Below are positions 47,270 to 58,419 of a stretch of DNA of 64,000 nucleotides, one piece after another (the first letter of the stretch is position 1; each line of letters starts with the position of its first letter). The notes below the pieces were generated by a model. It ran no database searches and was not told the origin of the DNA. It worked only from the letters and a program-made list of their open reading frames with translations. The stretch is from Ceratothoa steindachneri (lineage: Eukaryota > Arthropoda > Malacostraca > Isopoda > Cymothoidae): contig OZ018318.1 of the NCBI GenBank assembly GCA_963969495.1, positions 99,804,141-99,868,140 on the forward strand, in the 5' to 3' direction. The position numbers and the translations under genes were made by a program.

Positions 47270-47781
47270 GGGGGGGGGGTGAATTTAGAGCTCATCTGGT
47301 GACTGCCAACTAGGGCAAAAGTTGTTCTAATTAGCAGAAGGCCTAATACTAAGCTATATTAAAAAACAAACAAACAAGAAAATAACAAGGAACAAAGGTA
47401 AGACACAGGCTGAAAAAACAAAAACAAAAGCAGCAAGGAGACGCGCTCCGGAACCGGAGGTAGGCCACATCTCCTTAGTGCAGGAAGATGTAACCTACAA
47501 TGAGTCAAATAAAATGGAGGAGGCTAGCCTCCTCCAAAAAGTTGTATAGGCCACAAGTCTGTGTGCACAAACAAGAATGTGCTGAATAGTCTGGGAGATA
47601 ATGCAGTTTTCACAATAAGGTACCAGCGAGGGTTCCATCAGATGACGGTGCATCCTGCAAGTTTGTCCAATTCAAAGAAGACAGAAAGCAACCTGAAGCC
47701 AACGCAGCACTTGGGGGTAGGTCCATGGGAACAGTCTGGTGCAATGGCACGTAACTTTAAGTTCCCCTCAACCATCATACA
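47270..47781 (-). mobile_element. Short I-like 3' fragment nested in copy F
   Basis: 512 bp flanked by CTCTGCAA (47262-47269 and 47782-47789). It contains the family 3' UTR (CTCATCTGGTGACTGCCAAC) and the end of ORF2 up to the TAACTTTAAGTTCCCCTC block, then stops: a strongly 5'-truncated insertion. The tail next to the left TSD reads as a G-run (47270-47279) instead of the T-run expected for poly(A), which is odd. Confidence 0.85.
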
Positions 47782-48234
47782 CTCTGCAACAGAGGGTCTT
47801 TCCGCTAAGTGTGGACATGTATGCCTGTCAGGAAGAGTGACGGGTGTGCTTTGAAACAAACTGGAACCTAGTCCTAGCTCAGTTAAATTGTTTACAAGAC
47901 GCTTATAGCATATTTAGGCATAATTTCAGTTTGCGGCTTGACCACCATACCACCATGGAAGTGGTCAATGTGAAAAATGGCCAGTCATTGTAGGAATACT
48001 AGTTAGGTCCACAGCGATGAGGTTGCCAGAGAAGAACTCAAGGGCCTAATACACGAACCTAAAGTCCTTGACTGGGAATGCGTACTATGCGCACATGCCT
48101 AGCACCATCAGAGTAGTCTTTCAGTCAGCAGTACAGATAATATTTTAATGAGAAAGTGATCATTACAATGGAGGTTATCAACTTGATCCCACCCAAAATA
48201 AGGCTGTACATACAGAGAGCATAGGGATCGATTA

Positions 48235-48342
48235 AGACAAAAATTGGAGTGGTTCTCATGCCGTGATGTGTAAACTTATCCACATTTAAGACATAAATTG
48301 GAGAGGTTCTCATGCTGTGATGTGTAAACTTATCCACATTTA
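48235..48342. repeat. 54-bp tandem duplication in copy F endonuclease region
   Basis: Two adjacent units of 54 bp (48235-48288 and 48289-48342) beginning AGACA and containing GTGATGTGTAAACTTATCCA differ at only a few positions. Copies B and C have a single unit here, so the duplication arose within copy F. Confidence 0.9.
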
Positions 48343-49290
48343 AGACACCTATTCTCCAGCTCATTGATCAGGTTGGCAAGGACCTGACTTCTGGGATTGA
48401 TCAAGTAGTCTCCCCGCAGTAGAAAGGGCCTCAGTAACTGTGCCATAATGTGGCGAAGTCTCCCTAATCGAATTAGCTGACAGTGGAATGTAAGCAGAAA
48501 TAAAAGCAACCTCCTATCAAGGAGAGGCTGCATTGATACAGCCTGAAAGGTATTTATAGCAAATAGAAAAATAGAAACAACATGCATCCTCATGCCTACC
48601 CCTATCCTGTGGTGGTGGGGTTGCAAAGCACTTATACCATGGGAGGGTGAGAAGGGGGAGATGGCCAGCATGGTCTCATGCAAAAAAAAAAACTGCTAAC
48701 AGGGAATGGGAGGAGATGAGCCTATGCAGCTCCTCCCAGTTGGCATGGAATCTGCAGCAACTCCATTGAAGGAATATGCCCCCAGGCCTAGCTCAGAAGA
48801 GATGCAGGGGCCCTCTTCAAAGAGAACCCCTCACAGGAATGGTCGTACGCTTCCCAGAGGCAGAACTCTGGATGCAGTTTGCCAAACAAGGCACTTGAGG
48901 CACTGTCACCTTCAAGGACTTATCAAGGGAGGTTCAGATGTGGGGATCCACCATCTACGAGCCACCCAGCCCAGGCCTGGGTTTGGGCATAGGAAATGAA
49001 GCTCCTTTGGTGCTGGCCTTTTGGGGAGAGCTTTAGGAACTCCAGAAGATGGCTTCACAACCACTGTCAGAAGTGTTGCCTCCTGTGAGTCTAACAGATC
49101 GGTGTAAGCACACAGCTATTTTGCCTTACAGGTAGGGGAGTGCGAGGGGTGCTGGGTATGCCAGGACAGAGACCTTAGCCTCACCAAATGAAAAGCCAAT
49201 CGATGACCTGAATGGCCAAGATTTTCCTTTCCAGGAGATATACACCATATTGCTTCTAAGAAGAAGGAAGCAGCTCTCCACAATTGACAC

Positions 49291-50762
49291 TGTCATAGAA
49301 TTCTTTATGATAAAAACCCTACTTACCTGACACCACTTTTATTTAGTGTCGTAGAATGCCCCCCCTTTTTTTGTTCTATTCTAAGAGTGCTAAGAGTGTC
49401 TAATATATATTGATATTATAAGAATATCTTAAAGAACAGAGCCGTTATCAAACACGTAAGGATATAAAAGAAACGCCCACTAATTCACAAAATAAACTTA
49501 TATTTTAGCTTTAACCATTGAAAACACAACCTTTATACATTAGCTACAGCAATACTCTAAATATTATTATAAACAAGAATTAATTAAATTAGTTTACCCT
49601 CCAAAATTTGGTTAACGTTTTCTCTACACAAAACAATAATATATGAATTAGGCTTACGGACTCATGTGGAGTTTAAAGGGCCTCAGAAATGTTATTGACT
49701 CACGACGCAAGCCGTGTGTCCAGTTGTAGATGGGCGAAATTCCACGGTCGTTTTGGTGAGGGTAGCAGCTGGGGGGTCCACGACGGTGCTTTATGCAACA
49801 CCTAGGCAGTCGTGGTCTCTCTGGCAAGAGTGAGTCGAACTTGTTTCTTAAATCAAGTTAACTTGGAGTGCGGTGTGATGACCGAGTAACGAGCTCGAGG
49901 AGGAGCTTTTCTCCTTCGTTACTTATTTCCTTATGGACGAGGACTGAACTCGGGGAGGGTCTTCTTCACGGGCGAGGATAATGGAGGGGGATTTCTCTGG
50001 CGAGAATAATTTGAACTTGGTCCCTTACCAAGTTAACTTAAGAGTTCGATGTGGCCACCGAATAACGGGCTCGAGGGGGAGCCTTTTCCTTCTTCTTCTT
50101 AATTCCTCAAGGACGAGGAATACCCCTGGTGTTTAAGGTGCACCAGGATATGAGGAGTCTCTCTTGCGAGAGTAAGTCGAACTTACCAAAGTTCACTTAT
50201 CGTTTGGTTTGATAACCAGGGACTTAGCTCGAGGATGAGCTTCTTCTTAGCCCCTTAAGGTAGGTAGCCCTGCCTCTCTTGCAGGGTACTTCTTGGTCTG
50301 GCAACCCAAGTAAACTACCTCTCTAGTCTCGGTAGTTCGGTTTGATCCGAAGACTTCGTCACCTAGAGACTGACGTATACTACCTCGATTTTCCTCAGAG
50401 TTCCTCATTTATACCTCGCACCCCCACTGGGGGAGTGGTAAGGGGGAGAGGGGCTTGAGGACAGCCCCAGGAGAGTTCTTTTTCCAAACGGTCTTTCCCA
50501 CGAAGTCAAACATCGGCTCCTCGTTAGCCATCGAGATTGGGAGAAACCGTCTCCAATTTCTTGTTCAACGTGAAACTGGATCTCACTCTCCTGGGGGAGA
50601 TCTTACCTTTTTGACCTTTAGGGTCTTTCATGGCACCAAGTTGTGCCACGTTGTGGTTAAGCTTTTGAGTCGCCGATGCCTGGGGCGGATGTCCTTGCGG
50701 TAACCGCCTTGGGACTGCATCACGAGTGAACAGAGGGGAGGGGGGGTGACCATTCTTCTACA
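49291..50762. mobile_element. Solo LTR (family 2), 1,472 bp, with internal tandem subrepeats
   Basis: Starts TGTCATAGAATTC, ends TTCTTCTACA, flanked by the 5-bp duplication GACAC (49286-49290 and 50763-50767). Joining the flanks restores CAATTGACACACTTGGCC of I-like ORF1 exactly. TG...CA ends and a 5-bp TSD indicate an LTR of an LTR retrotransposon or endogenous retrovirus-like element. The left third is AT-rich; the right two thirds are GC-rich and hold three related subrepeats. No coding sequence is recognised; strand undetermined. Confidence 0.88.
49815..50266. repeat. Three tandem subrepeats of about 165-180 bp inside the family 2 LTR
   Basis: Each unit has the same order: a CTCT-GGC/TTGC-(A/G)AGAG inverted word (near 49818, 49994, 50160), CGAACTT or TGAACTT, a AAGTTAACTT-like palindrome (lost in unit three), a GTG-ACC block, AGCTCGAGGAGGAGCTT-like hairpin (near 49889, 50069, 50228), a T/C-rich spacer and a GGACGAGGA word (units one and two). 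Units are clearly diverged, so the array is not recent. Confidence 0.75.
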
Positions 50763-51263
50763 GACACACTTGGCCTTACACAATAGACTTATTGTGTGCA
50801 GCCTTGGAGCAACTTCACAGACTTCAGGTAAACCTGAATTTGTCAGTCTATAGGAGCGATTCATGGCTGAAGCAGAGGGGCAGTAGTACACTTCTGTGGT
50901 AGTGGTATGAATGCCTTCACATGGTAGAGATACCAACACATGTGCACTGACTCAAGGAGCCTGTCACATTCAAAGGTGTTGAAGTGTAGAGGGTGGGTCT
51001 TGAGGCCCCTCCCCATTTTCTCATCACAAGTTTGACCTTATTACCTCCATGGTCGGCCAGCTCTAAGGTGACATCATTAATGGAGTAATCCATGAGTTCC
51101 CTCGCTTAAACCAGTCCTTTCATCAAGTTCAGAGTAGAGTGCATTGTCACACTGACTGGCATGCCATTGTCTGAAGGGCACTAAATCATGGCTGCTTCAA
51201 AGGGATCTGAAGGATTGGCCAGAAGGCTCCCATCCAAGAAACAGGACACCTTCGGCTCTCTAC

Positions 51264-51465
51264 CAATCAAGCTAGCTAATGCTCTCCTTTGATGGATCAT
51301 GATGCCCTTGGCCAACATGCTGCCATCAGTGGAGCGAATAAATAGAAAGCATTTGAAGTCAGGGCAATCAAGCTAGCTAATGCTCTCCTTTGATGGATCA
51401 TGATGCCCTTGGCCAACATGCTGCCATCAGTGGAGCGAATAAATAGAAAGCATTTGAAGTCAGGG
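51264..51465. repeat. Exact 101-bp tandem duplication in copy F ORF1
   Basis: 51264-51364 and 51365-51465 are identical over all 101 bp, each starting CAATCAAGCTAGC and ending GAAGTCAGGG. Copies B, C and D have one unit. Since the surrounding copy is old and diverged, the identity implies a recent duplication or an assembly artefact. Confidence 0.95.
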
Positions 51466-51909
51466 GGCTAGAAAATGCCAGATAGTCTCTCAATGAGGGG
51501 CCCCGATGTAATCGAGGATCCACTCGGTGCACTTATGACCTTGGTCTTGGTCTGGGACCCCTACATTGGGTGCTCATTGCTGGATATGCTGAAATGGCAG
51601 TAGATTCTTCCCTTCCCAGAGCTCCTACAGAGTGAGAAGAACCTTTAGTCCTCTTCTTGCTTCTTTTAGTTTGGGAAGAGGAGGGTGGAAAATGAACCTG
51701 CTTCTCTCCATTGCCAGAAGTAACTCCTAGGTTGGATGGACCACCCTCAGCAAGGTAATCCTCTGAGATAGACAAGGTCTAAGCTGTCAGAGGGGCACCA
51801 GCTGGGGGAGGAGGTCCTTCCTCTCTCTCTCCTCTTCTTGTGAGTCATCATGAGACTGAGCCATCTGAGAAGCTTGCACAGGGGTGGACTCGGGTTCGGT
51901 GTTAGAAGG

Positions 51910-52765
51910 GAATTTTGCTGCTTCTTTTGGGTCAAGTAAATATGTGATTGCAACTTATGTTCAATTTGAGGGCACTTAACACACTCAAAATGTTCTTCAT
52001 AAATGCCCAACATGTATCCTCAGGACACAAAAAGGAAAATTGGTTTTGTGCAACCTGGTGCATGTAGTTTCTTCAATAAATCCTATGTAAGGAATATTTT
52101 CATGGGTACAAAAAACATATTGGCCAGTATTGTAGTTAATGTAGGTCATGAAGAGAATTGATATATCATCTGAAATTTTGTTGACTGTGATAATTTGAAT
52201 GCTTTGGGAATAATTTTATGGAATCTTTGTATATATGTTAAGGTTTGAGCAGTCTCAAATCTGGATTGCAATTGCTCTTCAATTGTTGATCTGTCATCAG
52301 ATGGAATGTAAAAGAATTGAATTTCAGTAAAATAATTTCCAAAAAATTGGAAAAATTCTGAAGCCTCTCCTTAGTTGCAGCTCTCTAAACAATGCCTCCA
52401 TGGCATTCTTGAAATGACTAGTACCAAAAAAAACTTCATTCACAATTCATTCCAAAGTCTAAAAAAGTATAGCACTGATTCATGAAGCTGTACTTAAGGA
52501 TTTTTGTACTGAGCAGCAGAACCATCCAAGAAATAGTGAACTTTGGTGCATTTTGGAAGAATATCATTTATGGCAGGCAAAAGTTTTTCAAGAAATGCAT
52601 GAACTGCAGTTAATGAATGGGTCAATGAGTCACTGATAAATAAAAAAAATTGTGTTCTCATTTTTATAATAAACTATGAAAGGGTGGACAGTAGCTATAG
52701 TGTTTGACCAGTGAAAGCTTTGGCTTGCATCTTGGATAACAAAGCTATTTTCAGAAATGTCACCA
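51910..52765 (-). pseudogene. Remnant of an unnamed transposon-associated protein
   Basis: On the minus strand, between about 52650 and 51915, the translation reads THSLTAVHAFLEKLLPAIND, KVHYFLDGSAAQYKN, then SRMPWRHCLES, FFYIPSDDRSTIEEQLQSRF, QRFHKIIPKAF and CPQIEHKLQSHIYLTQKKQQ. This resembles a repeat-borne protein family seen in many invertebrate genomes with an SDGA.SQYKN motif; I cannot name the superfamily with confidence. Frames are broken in at least three places. It sits in the big Csp intron. Confidence 0.45.
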
Positions 52766-53639
52766 AGAATAATTACTTCTTTGTTGTCCAAGTTTTCCTT
52801 AAATATATTTCAAATATATAGATTATGATTTGGAAACATAATGGTGGGGCATTAGGAAAAGAATTTTGGATGATAGAGTTGCTATAAATTCATCTGTTGA
52901 ATAACAATGGTGCCGGGTGTTGACTTATATCTGTATTAATCAACAACAAAAAATTAATGTTAGGAATAGTTAGAAACAATCAAGATAGTTTGTATGAAAC
53001 AAAGATGTTGAGTGCATTTAAATCTATATAGATAATATAAAAATACAGCAAATAAATGATATATCATCAAAAACTAGATAGGTAATGTTCTTTATGGAAA
53101 ATGGTTTATTGAAGAAATCTCCCCATTTTATCCTGGCATAAATTTTCACCACTTTGCCTTAGTTTTTCCTTATACTCTATTTCTGTCTTTCTGACTCAGT
53201 ACAATTGTATGATTTTGAGTATGCAATTTGGATTTTACTATATATGTATCCTAATGGATTTAGTATTTAAGAGGTATATTGTTTTCTTTACTATTTGCAG
53301 GAGATTGTACTTTTTTTGTAACATACACCAAAGAGTTATTATACCAATAATGGCCCTAAGAGATTACCAAGTTTTGAAGGCTTAAATAGGAGCCCCTTTT
53401 GAAGTTTACTTGAACCTTTATTAGTTGACCAGTGCAGGACTGAACAGACTGCTTCATCAATCAAAGGCTAAGTCCTAGAGACTGTTTGTACCAACTAGAG
53501 ACCTTAGACTTGTGATGGAGGTCTAGTAACTGGAGGATGAGCCCCTTTTTCTGGCAGACTGGCTTCTCCGTGCAAGCCATGGCCTCCGCACTCCTTTCTA
53601 GTGAGAAAAAGGACCACCTGAGGAAATGATTATGCCCAA

Positions 53640-54770
53640 TGGCTCGATAAAAAAGTAAGGCAGTAGCCCTATCAGCGCCCCAAGCGCTGAACGTCACGGA
53701 ATGAAGAATATCCATGGTGCAGGTACAAGAGACCCTAAGGCTGCGAATATGAGCCTCTCAGGTGAGACGTCGGTTAAATACAAGACCAAGGAAATGGTGC
53801 GATTCAACCAATTCCTGGCGCACCCCATTAAGAAACAAATCTGGGTCGGGGTGGAGCCGTGGTTGACGGCAGAAGTGCACCACCTTAGTCTTGGCCAAAG
53901 AAAACCGAAACCTGTGCGCTTCGGCATAGAGAGAGACACGGTTCAATGCCTGTTGGAGTCGACGCTCCAGAGTTGGCCTCTGGGCCGCGCCAAAAGAGAT
54001 CGAAAAGTCGTCCACGTAGAGCAAAGCGAGAAAATCTTCCGGCAGCACCGAGGTGATGCCGTTGATGCTCGGGGCAAAGAGTGCGACACTGAGGATACTT
54101 CCCTGCGGGACACCCTATTCCTGCTCTTTTGGGCCAGGAAGGGCTCCCCCCAACCCATACGCGGAATCGACAATCTCACAAAAATTCCGATATAAACATT
54201 GGAAGGCGGCCCCTCGCCCCCATCGTGTGGAGAGTCTCCATGATACCGTATCATCATGCAGTATTATAGGCCTTGTCCAGATCGAAAAACACAGTGGCAT
54301 AGTGCTGTCTATGAAGGAAGGCCTCGCAGATAGCATTTTCCAGTCGGAACAGAGCATCCTACGTGGAGTGGAACTTGCGGAAGTTGCACTGTGCAGAAGA
54401 CAGATGGCCTCTGCTGTACAGGAAAAAGGCTAATCTAAAATTTACCAATTTCAAAATCAACTTGCACACGCAAGAGATTAGAGAGATTGGGCGGAAAGGA
54501 AACCGGCCGGAGTAGAGTGATCTCTCCCCGGTTTGCAAAAGTCGAGCACAGTAGCGATTAGCCAGGAATCTAGGAGGAGACCCTCCACCCAGATCATGTT
54601 GAACAAATCTAACAGAAAGGCCATGCCTCGCTCACCCAGGTGTCGAAGCATGGCGTGCGGGACATCGTCCGGACCATGGGCGGTGTCCGCGCACGAAGCG
54701 AGAGCGGAGCGTAACTCACTCTCAGTAAACTTGTCGTTGAAGGGTTCTCCGCCTCTTGAGATAAAGTCTA
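53640..54770 (-). pseudogene. Copy D ORF2, reverse transcriptase
   Basis: Frame 53758-54048 reads LYVDDFSISFGAAQRPTLER (YVDD box), then RFRFSLAKTKVVHFCR and ESHHFLGLVFNRRLT. Frame 54478-54840 reads ESELRSALASCADTAHGPDD and DLFNMIWVEGLLLDSW (fingers). Frameshifts separate them near 54050-54480. Unlike copy C this copy keeps the catalytic core. Confidence 0.85.
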
Positions 54771-54774
54771 GTAG

Positions 54775-56505
54775 CTTTACCAGGGAAGCGCCCGGGTTGA
54801 GTAGAACCCGCAGAAGGGCTCCGAATGGGCACAAAAACACCTGTGCTCATTGGCCTGGATGGGCCAGGAGCAGAGGGTGCCTTTCTAACAATTGAGGCAT
54901 AAGACGTCAGGCAGAACCAGGCGCGCCAGGACTAAGTCCTTAGCCTGGCAGAATGAGAGTCGATCCCAGGCCTGAATGGCCAGGATTTCTTTCTCAAGGA
55001 GATATGCACCACATTGCTTTGAAGAAGCAGGGTGTGGCTCTCGGCAATTGACACACTTGGCCACACACAATTTAGACTTATGTGCTGCCTTGGAGCAATT
55101 TACACAGACTTCGGGTGACCCCGACTTTGCACATCTACATAAACGATTCGTATGGCCGAAGTGGTGACAGTAATAGCAGCGCCGCGGCAGTGGCATGAAT
55201 GCCTTTATGAGGTAGCGGTACCAACTGGCACGCACCGACTCAGGGAGCTTGTCACAGTCGAATGTGACGAAGAGTGTGGGGGTAGGTCTCGAGGCCCCTC
55301 CCTGTTTTCTCATCACACATTCGACCTTGAGCGCCCCATGGTCATCCAGCTCCCAGGTGATGTCCTCTATGGAGTAGTCAAAGAGTTCCCTTGCATAAAC
55401 TACTCCTTTCACAAAGTTCATGGTAGAATGCGGCGTCACACTCACCAGGGTGCCATGAAGTGTCCGAAGAGCACTTATCTAGGCTGCCTCGGAGGGATCC
55501 GCCGCATTCGCCAGAAGGCTCCCGTTTGAGGAATGGGTCATCTTCAGCTCTCCTCTGATGGATCATGTTGCCCTTGGCCAACATGCTGCCATCAGTGGAG
55601 TGAATATGAGGAAGCGTTTGAAGCCAGTAGGCTCAAAAACGCCAGGTAACCTCTGAATGAGGGGCCCCGATGTTATTGAGGCTCCGCCCTGCACTCTTTA
55701 CCTCTTAGTCATAGTCGGGGGCTCCGCACCTGGAGAGGCAGAGGGGCTGGATGTGCCGATCTTGCCTCGGTCCCTTACCAAAGTGGCAGCAGACCCAACC
55801 ATCCCCGCAGATGGAGAAGAGCCCTGAGTTTTCTTAGTCTTTTTCTTATTTTTTTAATTTTTAGGAGAGTAGGGCAGGGAATGAACCCGCTTCTCCCCTC
55901 CGCCGGCAGAAGCCCCTAGGCCAGATGGACCAGCCTCAGCCAGGTCCTTCTCCAAGATGGAGAAGGTCCTGGTAGTTGCAGGGGCAACTACCAGGAGGGG
56001 CCTCCAGTTGGCCATCCCCTCCCAGGACATCACAGATCCCGTTGGCAGCGTCACTAGTCATGTGTAGGGAGGCACAGGCCTTGACCCCGACAAGGTTCAA
56101 TATTCTGGCCAGCAGGTCTTTTGAGGGAAGCAACTGAAGGGGCCTGGCTTCCCTCTCCCCCCTAAGGGGTTTTGCCCTACCGAGCCACTTCACTGGGGAG
56201 CAGTCGGCTATGAGCTGCCTGCTGGCTTTCTTGGCAGTCTCCTTGGAAATAAAAGGGGGGACTGCAGCTGGAAAAAGGGAGGTGCCTGAAAGCACCTCCA
56301 GAGAAGGGGGTGAGGGGGAGTCCCCTACACCCGTAGGTGAAGGAGAGGAGTAAGCCTCCTCTCCGGTTAGAGAAATATGGCTGCTCCCCTGCTCAAGTAC
56401 AGGGGGAGGGCCCCTCCATTTTTTCAAGGGAGCTGCCCGAGGGCGGCTCCAACCATTTAACTGGGAAATTAAGGGGAGATTTTTTGTTTCTTCATCATTG
56501 GGCAT
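54775..56505 (-). pseudogene. Copy D ORF1 (gag-like) with preserved N-terminus
   Basis: The start codon at 56503-56505 gives MPNDEETKNLPLISQLNGWS, followed by a proline-rich region and KETAKKASRQLIADCSPVKW; this frame stays open to 55936. After frameshifts come a basic block (ASAGGGEKRVHSLPYSPKN), the RRM-like part (MSVTPHSTMNFVKGVVYAREL shortened: from SVTPH on) and the knuckles CYYCHHFGHTNRLC, CVNCSKAAHKSKLC and CVNCREPHPASSKQC in 54885-55445. The start is chosen because it opens the longest N-terminal frame and the sequence upstream has no coding look. Confidence 0.85.
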
Positions 56506-56904
56506 GGTGACCCTCTTTCAATTACGGGATGCAATAGCTCATCACCCCTCACAGTAGCCCGCCCTGCGAGGCTACTGTTGTTACAAACCAACCACCCCAG
56601 ACCGGAGCTCAGGGGTTAGGGAACATTGTCCCCTCCCCCCTCAGCCACAATCCGGGACTGTTGGCTGAGAAGAAGGTCAGTATCTACCCTGTGAAATTAG
56701 AGGCTGACAAGAGAAAGTTGTGGGAGAGGTTGTAGGGGAAGTGAGGAAGTAGGTGAGAAATACAGGCTATCTGAAGGAAGGAAGAGAAGCTAAGCTTGGG
56801 CTGGACGGTGCGTTGGATCCCGCCAGCACGGTGGCCAGGTTGGCAAATTGTCCCTAATTTGCACTGAGGCTGGGAGAAAGTGCAGTTACTCAGGTATCAA
56901 GTAG

Positions 56905-57010
56905 TTTTTCTTTTTTTAATAGCACCTATCTGATGTCACCTCCTACAAGGGAATAAGTCCCTGAAGGTACCAAGTGTAAAAGGCTACTTATGGTAACCCC
57001 TGCAGGGTAG
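56905..57010 (-). repeat. I-like 3' UTR fragment
   Basis: A T-run (56908-56920) followed by CACCTATCTGATGTCACCTC and a TAAGTCCCTGAAGG word matches the 3' UTR order of the other copies (T-run, CTATCTGGCGACTGCC, GGCATAAGTTGCCG). Only about 100 bp remain. It abuts the 5' UTR of copy D, in head-to-tail orientation. Confidence 0.55.
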
Positions 57011-58280
57011 CCAGAATGCAAGTCACTGTCTTAGATGTTATGGCTATTTTCTCTTGCAACAGTTCAAACCTCTGTCACTCACTCATGCCTGATGTTTTCT
57101 TGGCTGGGGACAGCTAATGAATCAAGCATAAGTTTTAACCCATTGTCGCCAAGCAAATTGCTTTGAAATTGCCCTCAATCAATTTATCCTTGCTACCTCA
57201 TTATGGAAAATAATAAAATAAAATATTTAAATCCTTTATTATAAATCAAATAATATATCATTTTAATTACAAAAAATTATTCTATTGATTTAACCTAAAA
57301 ATTATTGGTAATTGTATAGAGTATGGCCGGATCCGAGTCAGCTTATTTTGGGCTATTTTTCCTAGATACTTTTTCTGAGCTGAAATCTATGTGGATGAAG
57401 TTTACGGTGATATCCAATTATATACTGGGGGGCTGTGTCCCCCAGACCCCCCCCAAATGATTGAAATCTCAGGATCATCCTAGGCCCATCCACACAATGA
57501 GCCATCCCCCAAAACAAGCCAACCCTCAAAATAAGCTAGAATCGCATCCGCCCATACTCGCAACATTTACCAAATTATTAATAGACTTCTATATATTTAG
57601 AATTATGATTGGAAATATTTGCTTGTTGCTCAAAGTTATTTCTTGTTAACTGAAGAAATTAATTGTTACATTTTAGTTACTCCTGCTAACCCAGCGCCAT
57701 TTTATATGAAATGTTGCTTATATCTTATGGATAACATTTTTATATGAAAAGATTTTAAAAATTTGTCAAAAAATTAAAAATTCACCTATTTTTTGGCTGA
57801 ATAGGCTTTCTCCCCTTAGTCCGCTTTGAATAATATGCTGATTTTAATTGGATGAAAAATGAAAATTGAACAAAAAAAAGGAAGTCCTCAAAAAATGGCT
57901 GTTTAGACGTGTGTAAACAATAAATCAGACCCTTTTTTTGCTGTTGCTTTATGGTGTGGCCTTGAACGAAGTTACTCTTATTCAAAAATCTCTGTTTACA
58001 AACAAAGGACTGACCTAAGCCATTTATGTATTTTAATTAGATTATTACTCACTAATATAAGAGTTTGCCAAAAAAAAATGAATTATCATAATAATCAGGG
58101 CGAATACGAGTCTAAAAGTGAAAGGTTACAAAAGGCTCTTGGGCAATTACATATAATGGGCTAAGGTAGAAAAAAATCATTTGTACATTATAAAATGTCC
58201 AAATTTTGAAAATAATATCAAGCCAAAAATGGCAATGTAGGATAAAAATTTAAAATATCAAAGAATATATAAATACATAC
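57011..58280. other. AT-rich intronic stretch, no gene seen
   Basis: Part of the large Csp intron. A C/G-rich hairpin-like word (GGGGGGCTGTGTCCCCC, 57427-57443) stands out; otherwise AT-rich with no coding signs. Confidence 0.55.
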
Positions 58281-58419
58281 TTTTTCAGATGCTTCTGGAT
58301 TATCAGGATTTTTATCAGGATGATATTTAAGGGCTAATCTTCTATATGTTTTCTTTATTTCTTCATTTGTTGCAGCTTTCTGTACCCCTAATACTTGGTA
58401 TAGTGAATCTCCAGTAGTC
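58281..58419 (-). CDS. Csp (DNAJC5): Cysteine string protein, J-domain exon with HPD motif
   Basis: This 139-bp exon (phase: one base completing a split codon, then 46 codons) has acceptor TATATTTCAAG and donor GTATGT. It encodes [20 protein letters not shown] and [20 protein letters not shown], ending PEASEK. The J-domain catalytic HPD is intact; it stimulates the Hsc70 ATPase. GDSLYxVLG after a serine/threonine pair is the typical CSP N-terminus, and PDNPEASEK joins FKEINHAH in the next exon as in orthologues. The first coding exon (about 10-15 residues including the initiator Met) must lie to the right; I could not find it in 58420-64000. Confidence 0.96.

Larger units (their letters stand above)
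44055..51905 (-). mobile_element. I-like non-LTR copy F, split by three younger insertions
   Basis: A diverged, nearly full-length minus-strand copy: 3' UTR 44055-44300, ORF2 C-terminus/RNase H 44310-45483, RT remnants 46280-47269, endonuclease 47782-48760, ORF1 48800-49290 and 50763-51905. Interruptions are a solo LTR (45484-46279), an I-like 3' fragment (47270-47781) and a larger solo LTR (49291-50762), each with its TSD. Open frames are short everywhere. The order of domains matches copy B, so the pieces belong to one insertion. Confidence 0.85.
53636..56890 (-). mobile_element. I-like non-LTR copy D (with ORF1 start and 5' UTR)
   Basis: Contains part of ORF2 RT (53640-54765), then a deletion joint near 54772 leading straight into ORF1 (54775-56505), and the 5' UTR (56506 to about 56890). 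RNase H, the 3' end and the endonuclease are missing. It is the only copy in the window that preserves the ORF1 start. RT and ORF1 blocks are close in sequence to copies B and C, so it is relatively young. Directly to its right, the 3' end of another copy begins (56905). Confidence 0.88.
35120..58280 (-). other. Csp intron, 23.2 kb, filled with nested transposons
   Basis: The donor is GTATGT after the GAAAAA codon pair at 58281 and the acceptor is TGCAG before 35119. The exons join in phase (SEK|FKE), as in orthologues. The intron holds Gypsy, solo LTR and I-like insertions listed separately. 35125-35770 and 52770-53630 are AT-rich with no feature recognised. Confidence 0.9.
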
